Source of the DNA: Spisula solida
Lineage: Eukaryota > Mollusca > Bivalvia > Venerida > Mactridae
Assembly: GCA_947247005.1 (NCBI GenBank)
Contig: OX365959.1
Coordinates: forward strand, 34,554,148-34,618,147
Length of the DNA: 64,000 bases
Direction of reading: 5' to 3'
In this document: in pieces, positions 53,601 to 63,680 of the stretch
Numbering within the stretch: the stretch's first letter is position 1
How the letters are laid out: each line of letters begins with the position of its first letter
Translations under genes and position numbers: made by a program
Notes under the pieces: generated by a model
What the model was told of the DNA's origin: nothing
Databases searched by the model: none
Seen by the model: only the letters and a program-made list of their open reading frames with translations

Positions 53601-56600
53601 GCCTAACGCCTCAGTCAGTCAAACATATTTGGAACAAGAGTCAGATGACTGCGACCGCAACATACCGAAATTGTTTAAACTTATTCTGGTAAGTATATGA
53701 TGTCTCATGAGCTTCGCGCTCAGCATAGTAAGTGCCGGATAAATTCTGGTCCATCAAGTGTCGGGATAATGTGACTGTGTAGTTGATGTCATTATGACTG
53801 AAGTGCTGCTGTCGACCAGAGCTCGTATAGGAGAGAACATCGTATTCATTTGCAAAATGCCCTCTATGGAATGAATGAGCAATAAAAAACCTGCCATTCA
53901 CCAATAGCTAACTGGTGGTACTATAATCCCTTCGTATACAAACATGATCTCTCCTATTCACAAAGCATCTTAGTATACAACTTTTCTTAAAAACATAAAA
54001 ATTCCTTAAGTACATCAGCCTAACCTGACAATCAAGATTATTGAACACTTGCATTATAGGTTTGAAGCATTGTGTAAAAAGCTACAATAATTACTATCAT
54101 TAAGAAAACATTGGTTAATCTTCAATTTGTGGAAAATATACCCAACACAATTTTTTAACTTTAGTCAAAAATTTTGAGCTTTCCACTAAGACGTAAGATT
54201 CTTTGTGAATACCAGGGAAATGAGACAATACGAAAAACAAATGATTTACTTACAGCGGAATGCGGCTGAGGGACTTGATTTACTGTGACATTAAACACTT
54301 CAGCATAGAACTTCCTTGCTAGAAAAACACTGGTTTGGGACATTGATATGGACATATCACCATCCACTGAAGTCTGCACTGGAGCGTCTACATCTTGTAC
54401 ACTACGCCAGAACGCAGCATCTAAATTATATTAACGATTATTGCAAATGACAAGTGTAAGGTAGGTATAGATTATTACACCGGGACGGGGCATTAAGTCG
54501 AATTAATACACCTGTTACTATATAAAGTAACATTTTTACGTTGAAAAGATCTGTATTATCGCCCCACCGGGGATATTATCATCAAAATTTTAAAAACTGA
54601 TAATACCCCCGAGGATCACGTGATCAATAATCGCCATGCGATCGTGCGCTCGCGCGATGTGACGTTATTGACGCGGAATATACGTTAAACGTACGGCTCC
54701 TATTGTACATACACGTCGAAACGTACGATTGAAGGCTAGGCCTTGTAAATTAGGGAAATCGGGACGTCCATACTTCTTTATTTTACGAAAAAGACATAAC
54801 ATTTAACTGACCGTTTTCTTTTAGTTCTATTTTGCCTCAGAATGAGAATTGCACCGCGCTATTTCTCGTTGTTTCGAAGATTCATTCGTACCAATTGACG
54901 AATGAAGACGTGTAACATTTATTCTCTACTGTTATGTAAGATGTTGACACTGAGTGCTTTCATATATTTCCTTCGCTGGAACATGTATATTAAACAGTTC
55001 AATAAATGGGCGCGCTGTGGCATTGAATGATAATATCCCCGGGGCTTGATAATGGCTATCGGGCTAGCGCCCTCGAGCCATTATCGTCGTGCCGGGGATA
55101 TTATCTTTCAATGCCACATCGCGCCCAGTTATTAATCTCTAAATTCGGCATACTAGGTTAGGTATTGGCCCGTGTGCCAATACCGGTCTAGTATGCCAAT
55201 ATCGCCTTAAAGGTGCTGCCTCACAGATTGGGCTAAAATTTTTGTATATCGTGATTTTCCAACCTAACCAAGTATTGATGTAACAGAAAGCCACTAACGA
55301 TTGCTTTATAAATGATTTGGTGCAAATAAGCAAATTTAACCACTCTCGGTATCGCCCACACCCGCTAAGTTTACATCCAACATGCTTTGCGAATTAAGCA
55401 ATTCACACATGATTGAACTGTAACACCAACAAACTACAGCGTAAACATCAGTGAGGTATTTAGTTCGTTTTACGAATCGTTTTCATCAAATGCGAACAAA
55501 TTTCAGGCAATTTAAGTAGTAGTAGTGTTAATTCTATAGGGTATTAAGAGGGCCAGATATCGATATTTGACACAATAGATACACATATCAATTACAATAC
55601 AGCGCACTTGTGTTGCTATATTTAGTAACACATGCGTTAAGTATAGATTATTACACAGGGACGGCGGGCATTAAGTCGATATTCGGCATACTAGGTTAGG
55701 TATTTGCTCGAGGTCTTCAGCCCGAGTGCCAATACCGGTCTAGTATGCCAATATCGACTTAATGCACAACGGCCCTGTTTTATAACCTTTTTATCGCATG
55801 TGTTCAACTCCACTTATTTTTCTATACACGAAACAACAAAACAAGCTCAGATCTAACTTTTCTAAAGCTTTTTTAAACTGCGAAAGAGTCAGAATCTTCA
55901 ATTTGTATTCTAGCGCGCTAATGACGTCACATTACAGATAATAGGGGATTATGTATGAAGTTCCATCAGTGAATTCAGAATTTAGTATAGACTATTACTT
56001 ACCGACGTCCGTGTACGACGGGTTCAGGACGCCCCTCGACGAGTAGTATGATTTACCAAAGTCATATGTCTGTCGTAACGGTGTGGTAGAGATAGCGTAA
56101 GGAGCGGCCAGAGGGAGATATTTCCACCACGTTGTATCATATCCAAAATACATCTTAGCCGTGTGAATAGTCTGATGAAAGAAAAGTAAACTCAATTCAG
56201 TAATTGTGACAAAAATAGATAAAACTATTATGAATATGGTGAGAAAATAGATAAACTATTATGAATATTGTTGGAAAATAGATAAAATATTATGAATATG
56301 GTGGGAATATGTTGGGAAAATAGATAAAATATGATGAATACGGTGGAAAAATAGATAAAAATATTATGAATATGGTGGGGAAAATAGATAAGATATTATG
56401 AACACGGTTAACGGATTTTAAAACAACGCAATACTTAGGAAAGTTGGCATGTATACGTATCATGAATGCAAAATAATATATTTCAGTGTTATACATGATC
56501 TTAAATTGAATGCCGTCAGTTTGATACTAAAGTATTTAAAAACGGATAAGTAACAAGGGAATTATCTCGTAGATAAGACATCAGTCCAGAAAATGAAAGT

Positions 56601-59600
56601 AACAGTTTTGTATGCAAATTAAATCAAAGCTGAATATGATCAGTTACTGATGATGTAGAATGTTTTTGTAAGGAAACGGAATAAAACCAGTCACAACAAT
56701 CTACACTGAGGCTAATTGTTTAAGGTATATGTCACACAAAACACAGTAAAACCTTGTTATGCCAGCATCGAAATCACGATCACCTGCTCTTTGTCAAGCA
56801 TTTTTCAAAGTCCCGGCGAATTTACTCTATGTTGAATATTAAGTTATCCCTTTAAGACGAGGATCAGTATTACGAACACCCGTACTTGTATTTCAAAGCA
56901 CTGTAACTAACCAAAATAATAGTGGGTTTCTTCGTATTTAACTTAAGTCGGCATCATTTGGATAAGTTCATCGTCGCTATCACTTACCAATTGACAAAAA
57001 GTGTGACTTTTATTTTCTGTAGCGTTGTCTTTAGTATGTTAATTATTATGTTATACTTGTCTGCTGTATAAAATCGTTATACCAAAATGACAGCAATAAG
57101 TTTACCTTTAACATGTAAATACATACAATGTAGATACAATTAGTTTATTTTCCTGGTAAGATTAGAATAACTCTGCTGTACTGCATACAACAAGAGGGCC
57201 ATTGGTCCTAAAGCGCTCTCCCGATGACTAGCAGATAAGGCATAATCAGTATGTGTTATGATATGACCTTGATATTTGATGCAGATTTTACAAATACACA
57301 CTTTGTGGCCAGGTTTTATAAAGATGGGGCAAAAATGTGACATCTAGAGTATAAACAAGGTAGTCTTTGATATGATCTGGTGACCTAGCTTTTGACCCCA
57401 GATGACCCAGTTACGAATTTGACCCAGATTTCAAAGAGAGAAATATCGTGACCAAGTTTCATAAATTTTAGGTAAAAAAGTGACCTCTAGAGTATTAACA
57501 AGGTTTTTCTTCATTGTTACCTGGTGACCTAGTTTTTGTCACCAGGGGACCAAGTTGCGAACATGACCTAGATTTTATAGAGACAAACATTGTGACCAAG
57601 TTTCATAAAGATTAGGTAAAAATGTGACCTCTAGAGTGTTAACAAGGTTTTTTTCAATGTGACATGGTGACCTAGTTTGTGACCAAAGATGACCCAGTTG
57701 CGAACTTGACCTAGAGTTCATAGAGATACACATTATGACCAAGTTTCATTAAGATTATATCATAAATGTGACCTCTAGAATGTTAACAAGGTTTTTCTTT
57801 GATTTGACCTAGTGACCTAGTTTATGACCCAAAATGACCGAGTTACAAACTTGACCTAGATTTCATAGAGGTTCACATTGTGACCAAGTTTCATAAAGAT
57901 TAAGTTGACGGTGGAAGACGGACGACGGGCATAGGGCGATCACAATAGCTCACCTTGAGCACTTCGTGCTCAGGTGAGCTAAAAACGAGCTAGACAAATC
58001 ATAATGAAAATTGCGTATATCTAATTGTGTATAATAAAAAGTATTTGTACCAACATACCGTGACGGAATTATCCAACATATCCCGAATGTCGGGTCGCTT
58101 CAGTACTGACCAATCAAGGCACTGTAGCGCCTGTTGGGTCACAGCTAGAACTACTTTCTTGGCGCATGTGGTAACTCTTGGCGCATTCTGACAAATATAG
58201 TACTTGTGTATTAAGAAACTCGTCGACATGTATCACAATAAAATGGAATGGGTTAATTGACTTTAAAACGCAATTGTACGAGGGGGTATCCAGAATTAAC
58301 CGGATTGATGCTATAGTTTTTGCCATGTTCATAAGTTTGGACTGAAACTTTGCAAAGATCAACATGTCAATATCGACATGTTACTGATTTGTATGTATAT
58401 ACAATATGCTTGTTGTAAGACCAACTACTGCTGGAAATGAAATTCGCCAAAGAATGTATACATAAACGTTGACATAATTACGACGACATCTTACTATTTT
58501 TTGTCCAACATGATGTTTCAAGCTTTCTGACTCATAAAGCTACAATCTTAAATTACTCGTGCAACAACTGAATGCACTGGCTGGCTGTTAAAGTCATTTT
58601 ATTCAACAATAACTTTTTGACATACGGATGAATCACTGTCATAGTTATAAAAACTATATTTTTGTAATTCATCAATTTCTTTTAAAATATAAGCGGTCAC
58701 ATGTTGCTGGAAATTGCAAGGGGTCGGAATATTGAATACAATGACCTACTAATTGATGGTCATGTATATATTGATTTACATGTATTAAACAAATACTCAC
58801 CTTGTCATCGCTTGTATATCCTTGTTTTGTCACAGTTGGTTGGAAGGACAAGAAGGAAACACCATCCGCACCTTTTTTTATTGACTTTAAATGGTGGTTA
58901 TGATTGTAGCTATGTCTGTAAAATGTAGAGAAAAAACTGCAACGGTGATCACAAAGCTTTTGAGATACTTTTCTGAATATTTTTCTTCGACGTAAATTAT
59001 ATCACATAACAATCACAAATTGCTTTCATTGTAAACATCATACAATCATAAAGGAAAAATACATAAAAGCTCGTAGATATCTAAAAATTTAATGAAAACA
59101 AAGTTTTGAAGAATTCTTTTTTCATCCACAACAACTATCTTAGCAGCTTTAGAATACGGGCCCTGTTCTATATAATACGGGCCCTGTTCTATATAATACG
59201 GGCCCTGTTCTATATAATACGGACCCTGTTCTATATAATACGGGCCCTGTTCTATATAATACGGGCCCTGTTCTATATAATACGGACCCTGTTCTATATA
59301 ATACGGGCCCTGTTCTATATAATACGGGCCCTGTTCTATATAATACGGGCCCTGTTCTATATAATACGGACCCTGTTCTATATAATACGGGCCCTGTTCT
59401 ATATAATACGGGCCCTGTTCTATATAATACGGACCCTGTTCTATATAATACGGACCCTGTTCTATATAATACGGGCCCTGTTCTATATAATACGGGCCCT
59501 GTTCTATATAATACGGACCCTGTTCTATATAATACGGGCCCTGTTCTATATAATACGGACCCTGTTCTATATAATACGGACCCTGTTCTATATAATACGG

Positions 59601-60017
59601 GCCCTGTTCTATATAATACGGGCCCTGTTCTATATAATACGGGCCCTGTTCTATATAATACGGGCCCTGTTCTATATAATACGGGCCCTGTTCTATATAA
59701 TACGGGCCCTGTTCTATATAATACGGGCCCTGTTCTATATAATACGGGCCCTGTTCTATATCATTCATAAAATGAACTTAGAACTGCATTTGAATACGCA
59801 CCTGTTGCTAGCCGCTAGAAATTGTCGCACCATTTTCTCAGGTATGGCCTGGAAACCCTCGGACACCGTCTCGACAGGTATTTTACAAGGGTGTGGTTTC
59901 GTGGTAGGGACACTGGACGCGGCAGTCATAGGACCATATTCGCTACTGAATGAACTCGCTTCTGCAATATATGCAGCGGTCTCTGTGTCCAGGAATTTAG
60001 AATCGTACGTTTGTCGG
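50419..60017 (-). CDS. Flavin amine oxidase, L-amino-acid-oxidase-like (5' end off window)
   Basis: Six exons on the minus strand, each with GT-AG sites and matching phases: 60017-59802, 58915-58801, 58187-58059, 56171-56003, 54420-54254, 50658-50419. Together they give about 345 residues, the substrate-domain and C-terminal part of a family usually 500-550 long; the dinucleotide-binding GxGxxG exon is not in view. Family features: EGFQAIPEKM…QFLAAS, KKVVLAVTQQAL..LDW, TIHTAKMYFGY..TWWK, TPLRQTYDF, AFWRS, and the C-terminal FAD-contact region YPFGTSWYEW…YILGNIFSS…SWAEGAL. Such enzymes oxidise amino acids or amines to oxo acids or aldehydes plus ammonia and H2O2; molluscan members are often secreted defence proteins. 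Substrate cannot be told here. Introns hold three minisatellite arrays and many MITEs. The last exon carries a hAT-like insertion, so the C-terminus differs from the ancestral one. Confidence 0.82.
50821..51057. mobile_element. MITE 'CTTAGAATGAGAAGG', copy in the last intron
   Basis: Termini GCTTAGAATGAGAAG and CTTCTCATTCTAAACCAGCG. The interior matches 19081-19312. Lies in the last intron of the amine oxidase gene. Confidence 0.75.
51118..51441. mobile_element. TTAA-flanked MITE, second family (324 bp)
   Basis: Inverted termini AGGGGCATGC / GCATGCCCCT with TTAA at 51114-51117 and 51442-51445. The interior shares nothing obvious with the other TTAA family, but the first bases (AGG) do. Intronic. 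Confidence 0.8.
51515..51600 (+). mobile_element. tRNA-like SINE head (Leu/Ser-like)
   Basis: A-box-like GACGGCCGAGTGTCCTAATG and B-box-like TATGTTCGAATCCCATA separated as in a long-variable-arm tRNA. The stem is not complete. Confidence 0.55.
51858..52128 (-). mobile_element. TTAA-flanked MITE, copy 3 (internally deleted, 271 bp)
   Basis: Inverse orientation to 21280-21794. Starts AGGTGCTGCCTCACAGAT, ends GTGAGGCAGTCCCT; TTAA at 51854-51857 and 52129-52132. Both termini are intact while about 240 internal bases are missing. Confidence 0.88.
52190..53628. repeat. Minisatellite, 43/45-bp unit, about 32 copies
   Basis: Core ACACCGACAGCCTAACGCCT followed by CAGTCAGTCAAAC and either ATGACACCC (43 bp) or ACATGACATCC (45 bp). 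The 45-bp form dominates the right half. The two lengths shift the frame relative to each other, producing overlapping meaningless open frames. Intronic in the amine oxidase gene. Confidence 0.92.
53640..54253 (-). other. Intron, no exon recognised
   Basis: An open frame 53641-53904 has no family similarity and is not needed to join flanking exons in phase. Treated as intron. Confidence 0.55.
54254..54420 (-). CDS. Amine oxidase exon
   Basis: 167 bp. Acceptor ATAATTTAG, donor GCT|GTAAGT. Contains AAFWRSVQDVDAPVQTSVDG after joining. Confidence 0.8.
54541..54615. repeat. Hairpin with TATTATC.CCCC
   Basis: GTATTATCGCCCCACCGGGG and CTGATAATACCCCCGAGG form an imperfect inverted pair near the larger palindrome at 55008-55128 with which it shares GGGGATATTATC. 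Confidence 0.5.
55008..55128. mobile_element. Palindromic MITE, about 120 bp
   Basis: GGGCGCGCTGTGGCATTGAA…GATAATATCCCCGG and the inverse at the right end pair over about 55 bases. Intronic. Confidence 0.75.
55136..55206. repeat. Hairpin 'GGCATACTAG'
   Basis: TTCGGCATACTAGGTTAGGT and its partial inverse CCGGTCTAGTATGCCAATAT. The same hairpin occurs within 55649-55785; here only the centre of that element is left. Confidence 0.7.
55211..55541 (-). mobile_element. TTAA-flanked MITE, copy 4 (3' truncated)
   Basis: Starts AGGTGCTGCCTCACAGAT after TTAA (55207-55210) and matches the inverse of 21280-21794 until TTAATTCTATAG near 55541. Confidence 0.8.
55649..55785. mobile_element. CAGGG-ended palindromic MITE
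   Basis: Left TTATTACACAGGGACGG…GCATTAAGTCGATATT and right inverse ending GGCCCTGTTTTATAA. It contains the GGCATACTAG hairpin. A partial sibling is at 54470-54512 (ATTACACCGGGACGGGGCAT). Confidence 0.7.
56003..56171 (-). CDS. Amine oxidase exon
   Basis: 169 bp. Acceptor TTCATCAG, donor G|GTAAGT. Contains AKMYFGYDTTWWKYL and TTPLRQTYDFG. Confidence 0.85.
56205..56415. repeat. Short tandem repeat, AATAGATAAAATATTATGAA unit
   Basis: Six imperfect units of 30-40 bp combining AAAATAGATAAA, ATTATGAATA and TGGTGGGA. In the intron just upstream of exon 56171-56003 in gene orientation. Confidence 0.75.
56420..57185. other. Intron, nothing recognised
   Basis: No exon or element could be supported. 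Confidence 0.45.
57190..57985 (+). repeat. Dispersed element with about 143-bp internal units
   Basis: Begins ACAAGAGGGCCATTGGTCCT and ends ACAATAGCTCACCTTGAGCA then CTTCGTGCTCAGGTGAGCTA, a terminal hairpin. Four units share TGTGACCTCTAGAGTGTTAA, GACCTAGTTT and GTGACCAAGTTTCATAAAGA. A short sibling start is at 25872. Intronic, noncoding. Confidence 0.75.
58059..58187 (-). CDS. Amine oxidase exon
   Basis: 129 bp, 43 codons, phase 0 at both ends. Contains CAKKVVLAVTQQALQCLDW, the conserved strand and turn of amine oxidases. Acceptor TTTGTCAG, donor ACG|GTATGT. Confidence 0.85.
58801..58915 (-). CDS. Amine oxidase exon
   Basis: 115 bp. Acceptor TTTTACAG, donor AAG|GTGAGT. Begins RHSYNHNHHLKSI after joining; contains VSFLSFQPTVT. 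Confidence 0.8.
59151..59762. repeat. 21-bp minisatellite, 29 copies, intronic
   Basis: Unit TATATAATACGGGCCCTGTTC. All units are identical except for one site (GGGCCC or GGACCC). Because 21 is a multiple of three, both strands have long open frames, but on the gene strand the upstream frame is closed and the splice sites at 59801 and 58916 exclude the array. Confidence 0.92.
59802..60017 (-). CDS. Amine oxidase exon (first in view)
   Basis: 216 bp. Acceptor ACATATTTCAG, donor CAG|GTGCGT. Contains the PVETVSEGFQAIPEKMVRQF block typical just before the helical substrate region. The split R codon joins the next exon. Confidence 0.8.
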
Positions 60018-61324
60018 CTGAAATATGTAGAGGATAAATGTTTATCATGATATACGATCGAATCTTACCAGAGTGATTCCGGGACGAACATTTTCATGGA
60101 TGCCATGGTGATGTTTTTGAAGAAACGCGAAAGTATCAAAAGAGCCTTTAAATTGTCTTTCGGTGAAGTTAAAAATAAATTCGTTTCCAATTTTCGAGGT
60201 TTGCTTTCAGCAGCTTAGCCGTTCAACCACCCTTTAAGATTTTAACTTCCCCTGGTCATTGGGCTACCTAAGGGACCGTGCGTTCGAGTTTCCCTTGAGA
60301 TACTATTCTCTCCTGGTGGGTGTGCAGCCTACATCGATCTGCGGCGCCCAGGAATATCGAACATCTACAGACACCTCCCTCACAGTTATCAATTTACACC
60401 TTGGTCGAGTGAAGCATATGGTTTATTCTTACCCAGGGAAATTAAGCCGTAGCGCAGACGGGGATTGAACCCGGGACCTCTCTATCCCGAAGCGCGCGCC
60501 CTACCTCTAGATCACCGCTCCCCGATTGATAACAATAAGCGCAAATCGTGAGGACAACAGTCGAGGCAGAGATGAATTTAATGGAACAGAGAGAAAAGTA
60601 ACTGAGCAAGCGTTGTACACAGAAGAGTGCCAAGAGAATTATGTCAGTACGTGCATGTATTCCATATAAGGACAGTTCGTGACAATTTTATTTGCAAATG
60701 CCACCATAGCAATATACTCAGTGAAAAAACATCACATGACACTTTGAATACATTTCATACATCATAAAATTATCACGAACACAGGAACGATTGTGTCTAT
60801 GGTTTATGTATATTTTGTCTGGTTTTTCGTTTCCGCCTACAATCCGAAATAATTCGCTAAGAAAACTGCATTGCTTGTGCATTTGAAACACACGTTTCAA
60901 AGATTGGCGTTCATTTGGTTATCCATAAATCCATCAAAACTAAATATATCAAAACACATCGCTTTTAATTTCTCTCACTGGTCAATGTTTTATCAAAGCG
61001 GAAATCATAAACTTTCGTGTAAATTTAAATTATTTATTATTCGTTAAACCCAACCAATTTGGGACAGATATGGCTTGTAGGAAATCATTAACTGAATATT
61101 AATATATATTAAACAACCCTTTAGCACAATTTTCAGCTGTTCACGAGTTATAAAGAATATAGGCCTATTTGTAAACGTAGGTTTACCATTTCCGTAAGTG
61201 ATTTGATAAAACAGAAGTTAATAACTTCTATCTAAGGGATTAAAATATGCATCCGTTAATCAAATTATATACAAACAAACAACGTTTCCTGCAATTAACA
61301 TTTTAAGAAATCAGGACCTAGTTT
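60018..61324. other. Upstream intron DNA of the amine oxidase gene
   Basis: No exon with amine oxidase character was found. Holds the SINE at 60448-60523. The frame 60718-60900 (minus) has no recognisable domain. Confidence 0.5.
60448..60523 (-). mobile_element. tRNA-derived SINE head
   Basis: Minus strand: GGGGAGCGGTGATCTAGAGG (A box) and CCCGGGTTCAATCCCCGTC (strong B box). The acceptor stem does not close (GGGGAGC against TGCGCTA), so a SINE is favoured. Upstream on the + strand, 60290-60440 may be its body. Confidence 0.65.
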
Positions 61325-63680
61325 TATGTTTACTGTTCATTTGGTATGTTTACTGTTCATTTGGTATGTTTACTGTTCCTTTTGTTTGTTTACTGTTCCT
61401 TGTTTATGTATACTGTTCATTTTGTATGTTTACTGTTCATTTTGTATGTTTACTGTTCATTTGGTATGTTTACTGTTCGCTTAGTAGGAAAACTTTCCTT
61501 TTGTATGTTTACTGTTCATTTCGTATATTTACTGTTCATTTTGTATGTTTACTGTTCATTTTGTATGTTTACTGTTCATTAGGTATATTTACTGTTCATT
61601 TAGTCGGAAAATTTCCCTTTTGTATGTTTACTGTTCATTTAGTAGGATAACTTTCCTTTTGTATGTTTACTGTTCATTTAGTAGAAAAACTTTCATTTTG
61701 TATGTTTACTGTTCATTTTGTATGTTTACTGTTCATTAAGTAGGATAACTTTCCTTTTGTATGTTTACTATTCATTAAGTAGGATAACTTTCCTTTTGTA
61801 TGTTTACTATTCATTAAGTAGGATAACTTTCATTTTGTTTGTTTACTGTTCATGCAGTAGGATAACTTTCATTTTGTTTGTTTACTATTCATTAAGTAGG
61901 ATAACTTTCATTTTGTTTGTTTACTGTTCATTAAGTAGGATAACTTTCCTTTTGTTTGTTTACTGTTCATTAAGTAGGATAACTTTCCTTTTGTATGTTT
62001 ACTGTTCATTAAGTAGGATAACTTTCCTTTTGTTTGTTTACTGTTCATTTAGTAGGAAAACTTTCATTTTGTATGTTTACTTTGTATGTTTACTGTTCAT
62101 TTAGTAGGATAACTTTCCTTTTGTATGTTTACTGTTCATTTAGTAGGATAACTTTCATTTTGTATGTTTACTTTGTATGTTTACTGTTCATTTAGTAGGA
62201 TAACTCTCCTTTTGTATGTTTACTGTTCATTTAGTAGGATAACTTTCCTTTTGTATGTTTACTGTTCATTTTGTATGTTTACTTTGTATGTTTACTGTTC
62301 ATTTAGTAGGTTAACTTTGCTTTTGTATGTTTACTGTTCATTCAGTAGGATAACTTTCCTTTTGTATGTTTACTGTTCCTTTAGTAGGATAACTTTCCTT
62401 TTGTATGTTTACTGTTCATTAGTAGGATAACTTTCTTTTTGTATGTTTACTGTTCATTAGTAGGATAACTTTCCTTTTGTATGTTTACTGTTCATTAGTA
62501 CGATAACTTTCCTTTTGTATGTTTACTGTTCATTTAGTAGGATAACTTTCCTTTTGTATGTTTACTGTTCATTTAGTAGGATAACTTTCCTTTTGTATGT
62601 TTACTGTTCATTTTGTATGTTTACTTTGTATGTTTACTGTTCATTTAGTAGGGTAACTTTCCTTTTGTATGTTTACTGTTCCTTTAGTAGGATAACTTTC
62701 CTTTTGTATGTTTACTGTTCATTAGTAGGATAACTTTCCTTTTGTATGTTTACTGTTCATTAAGTAGGATAACTTTCCTTTTGTATGTTTACTGTTCCTT
62801 TAGCAGGATAACTTTCCTTTTGTATGTTTACTGTTCATTAGTAGGATAACTTTCCTTTTGTATGTTTACTGTTCATTAAGTAGGATAACTTTCCTTTTGT
62901 ATGTTTACTGTTCCTTTAGTAGGATAACTTTCCTTTTGTATGTTTACTGTTCCTTTAGTAGGATAACTTTCCTTTTGTATGTTTACTGTTCATTAGTAGG
63001 ATAACTTTCCTTTTGTATGTTTACTGTTCCTTTAGTAGGATAACTTTCCTTTTGTATGTTTACTGCTAATGTTGTATGTTTACTGTTCATTTAGTAGGAT
63101 AACTTTCTTTTCGTTTGTTTAATGTTCATGGTGTATGTTTACTGTTCCTTTTGTTTGTTTACTGTTCCCTTTGTTTATTTACTGTTCCTTTTGTTTGATT
63201 ACTGTTCATTTTGTGTGTTTACTTTTCATTTTGTATGTTACCCGTTCATTTTGTGTGTTTACTGTTAATTTTATATGTACACTGTTCATGTTGTATGTTT
63301 ACTGCTCATGTTGCATGTTTACTGTTCATTTTATATGTTTACTGTTCATTTTGTGTGTTTACTTTTCATTTTGTATGTTACCCGTTCATTTTGTGTGTTT
63401 ACTGTTCATTTTATATGTACACTGTTCATGTTGTATGTTTACTGCTCATGTTGCATGTTTACTGTTCATTTTGTATGTTTACTGTTCATTTTATAATTAT
63501 GTACACTGTTCATTTTGTATGTACACTGTTCATGTTGTATGTTTACTGTTCATTTTGTATGTACACTGTTCATGTTGTATGTTTACTGCTCATGTTGTAT
63601 GTTTACTGTTAATTTTGTATGTTTACTGTTCATTGTGTTAATTTACTGTTCATTTTGTTTGTTTAATGTTCTTTTTTACG
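61325..63680. repeat. Minisatellite, 20-bp and 39/40-bp units
   Basis: Basic unit TTTGTATGTTTACTGTTCAT (20 bp). In the middle 1.6 kb this alternates with TTAGTAGGATAACTTTCCT to give a higher-order unit of 38-40 bp; both flanks have only the 20-bp unit and variants (TTGTGTG, ATGTACACTG, CATGTTGTATG). All open frames across it are artefacts. Confidence 0.92.

Noticed and set aside
52162..53700. Plus-strand open frames with HTDSLTPQSVK / HRQPNASVSQT repeats
   Set aside because: Translations of the 43/45-bp minisatellite, on the strand opposite to the surrounding gene and inside its intron.
53641..53904. Possible extra amine oxidase exon on the minus strand
   Set aside because: No family similarity, and exons 54420-54254 and 50658-50419 already join in phase at the expected motif spacing.
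59046..60050. Open frames with EQGPYYI (minus) and RALFYII (plus) repeats
   Set aside because: They translate a 21-bp minisatellite. Splice phases join 59802 to 58915 across it, and the minus frame is closed upstream by a stop. The real exon at 59802-60017 is read in the other direction from the plus frame.
60448..60523. tRNA gene on the minus strand
   Set aside because: Strong B box but no closing acceptor stem; treated as a SINE head.
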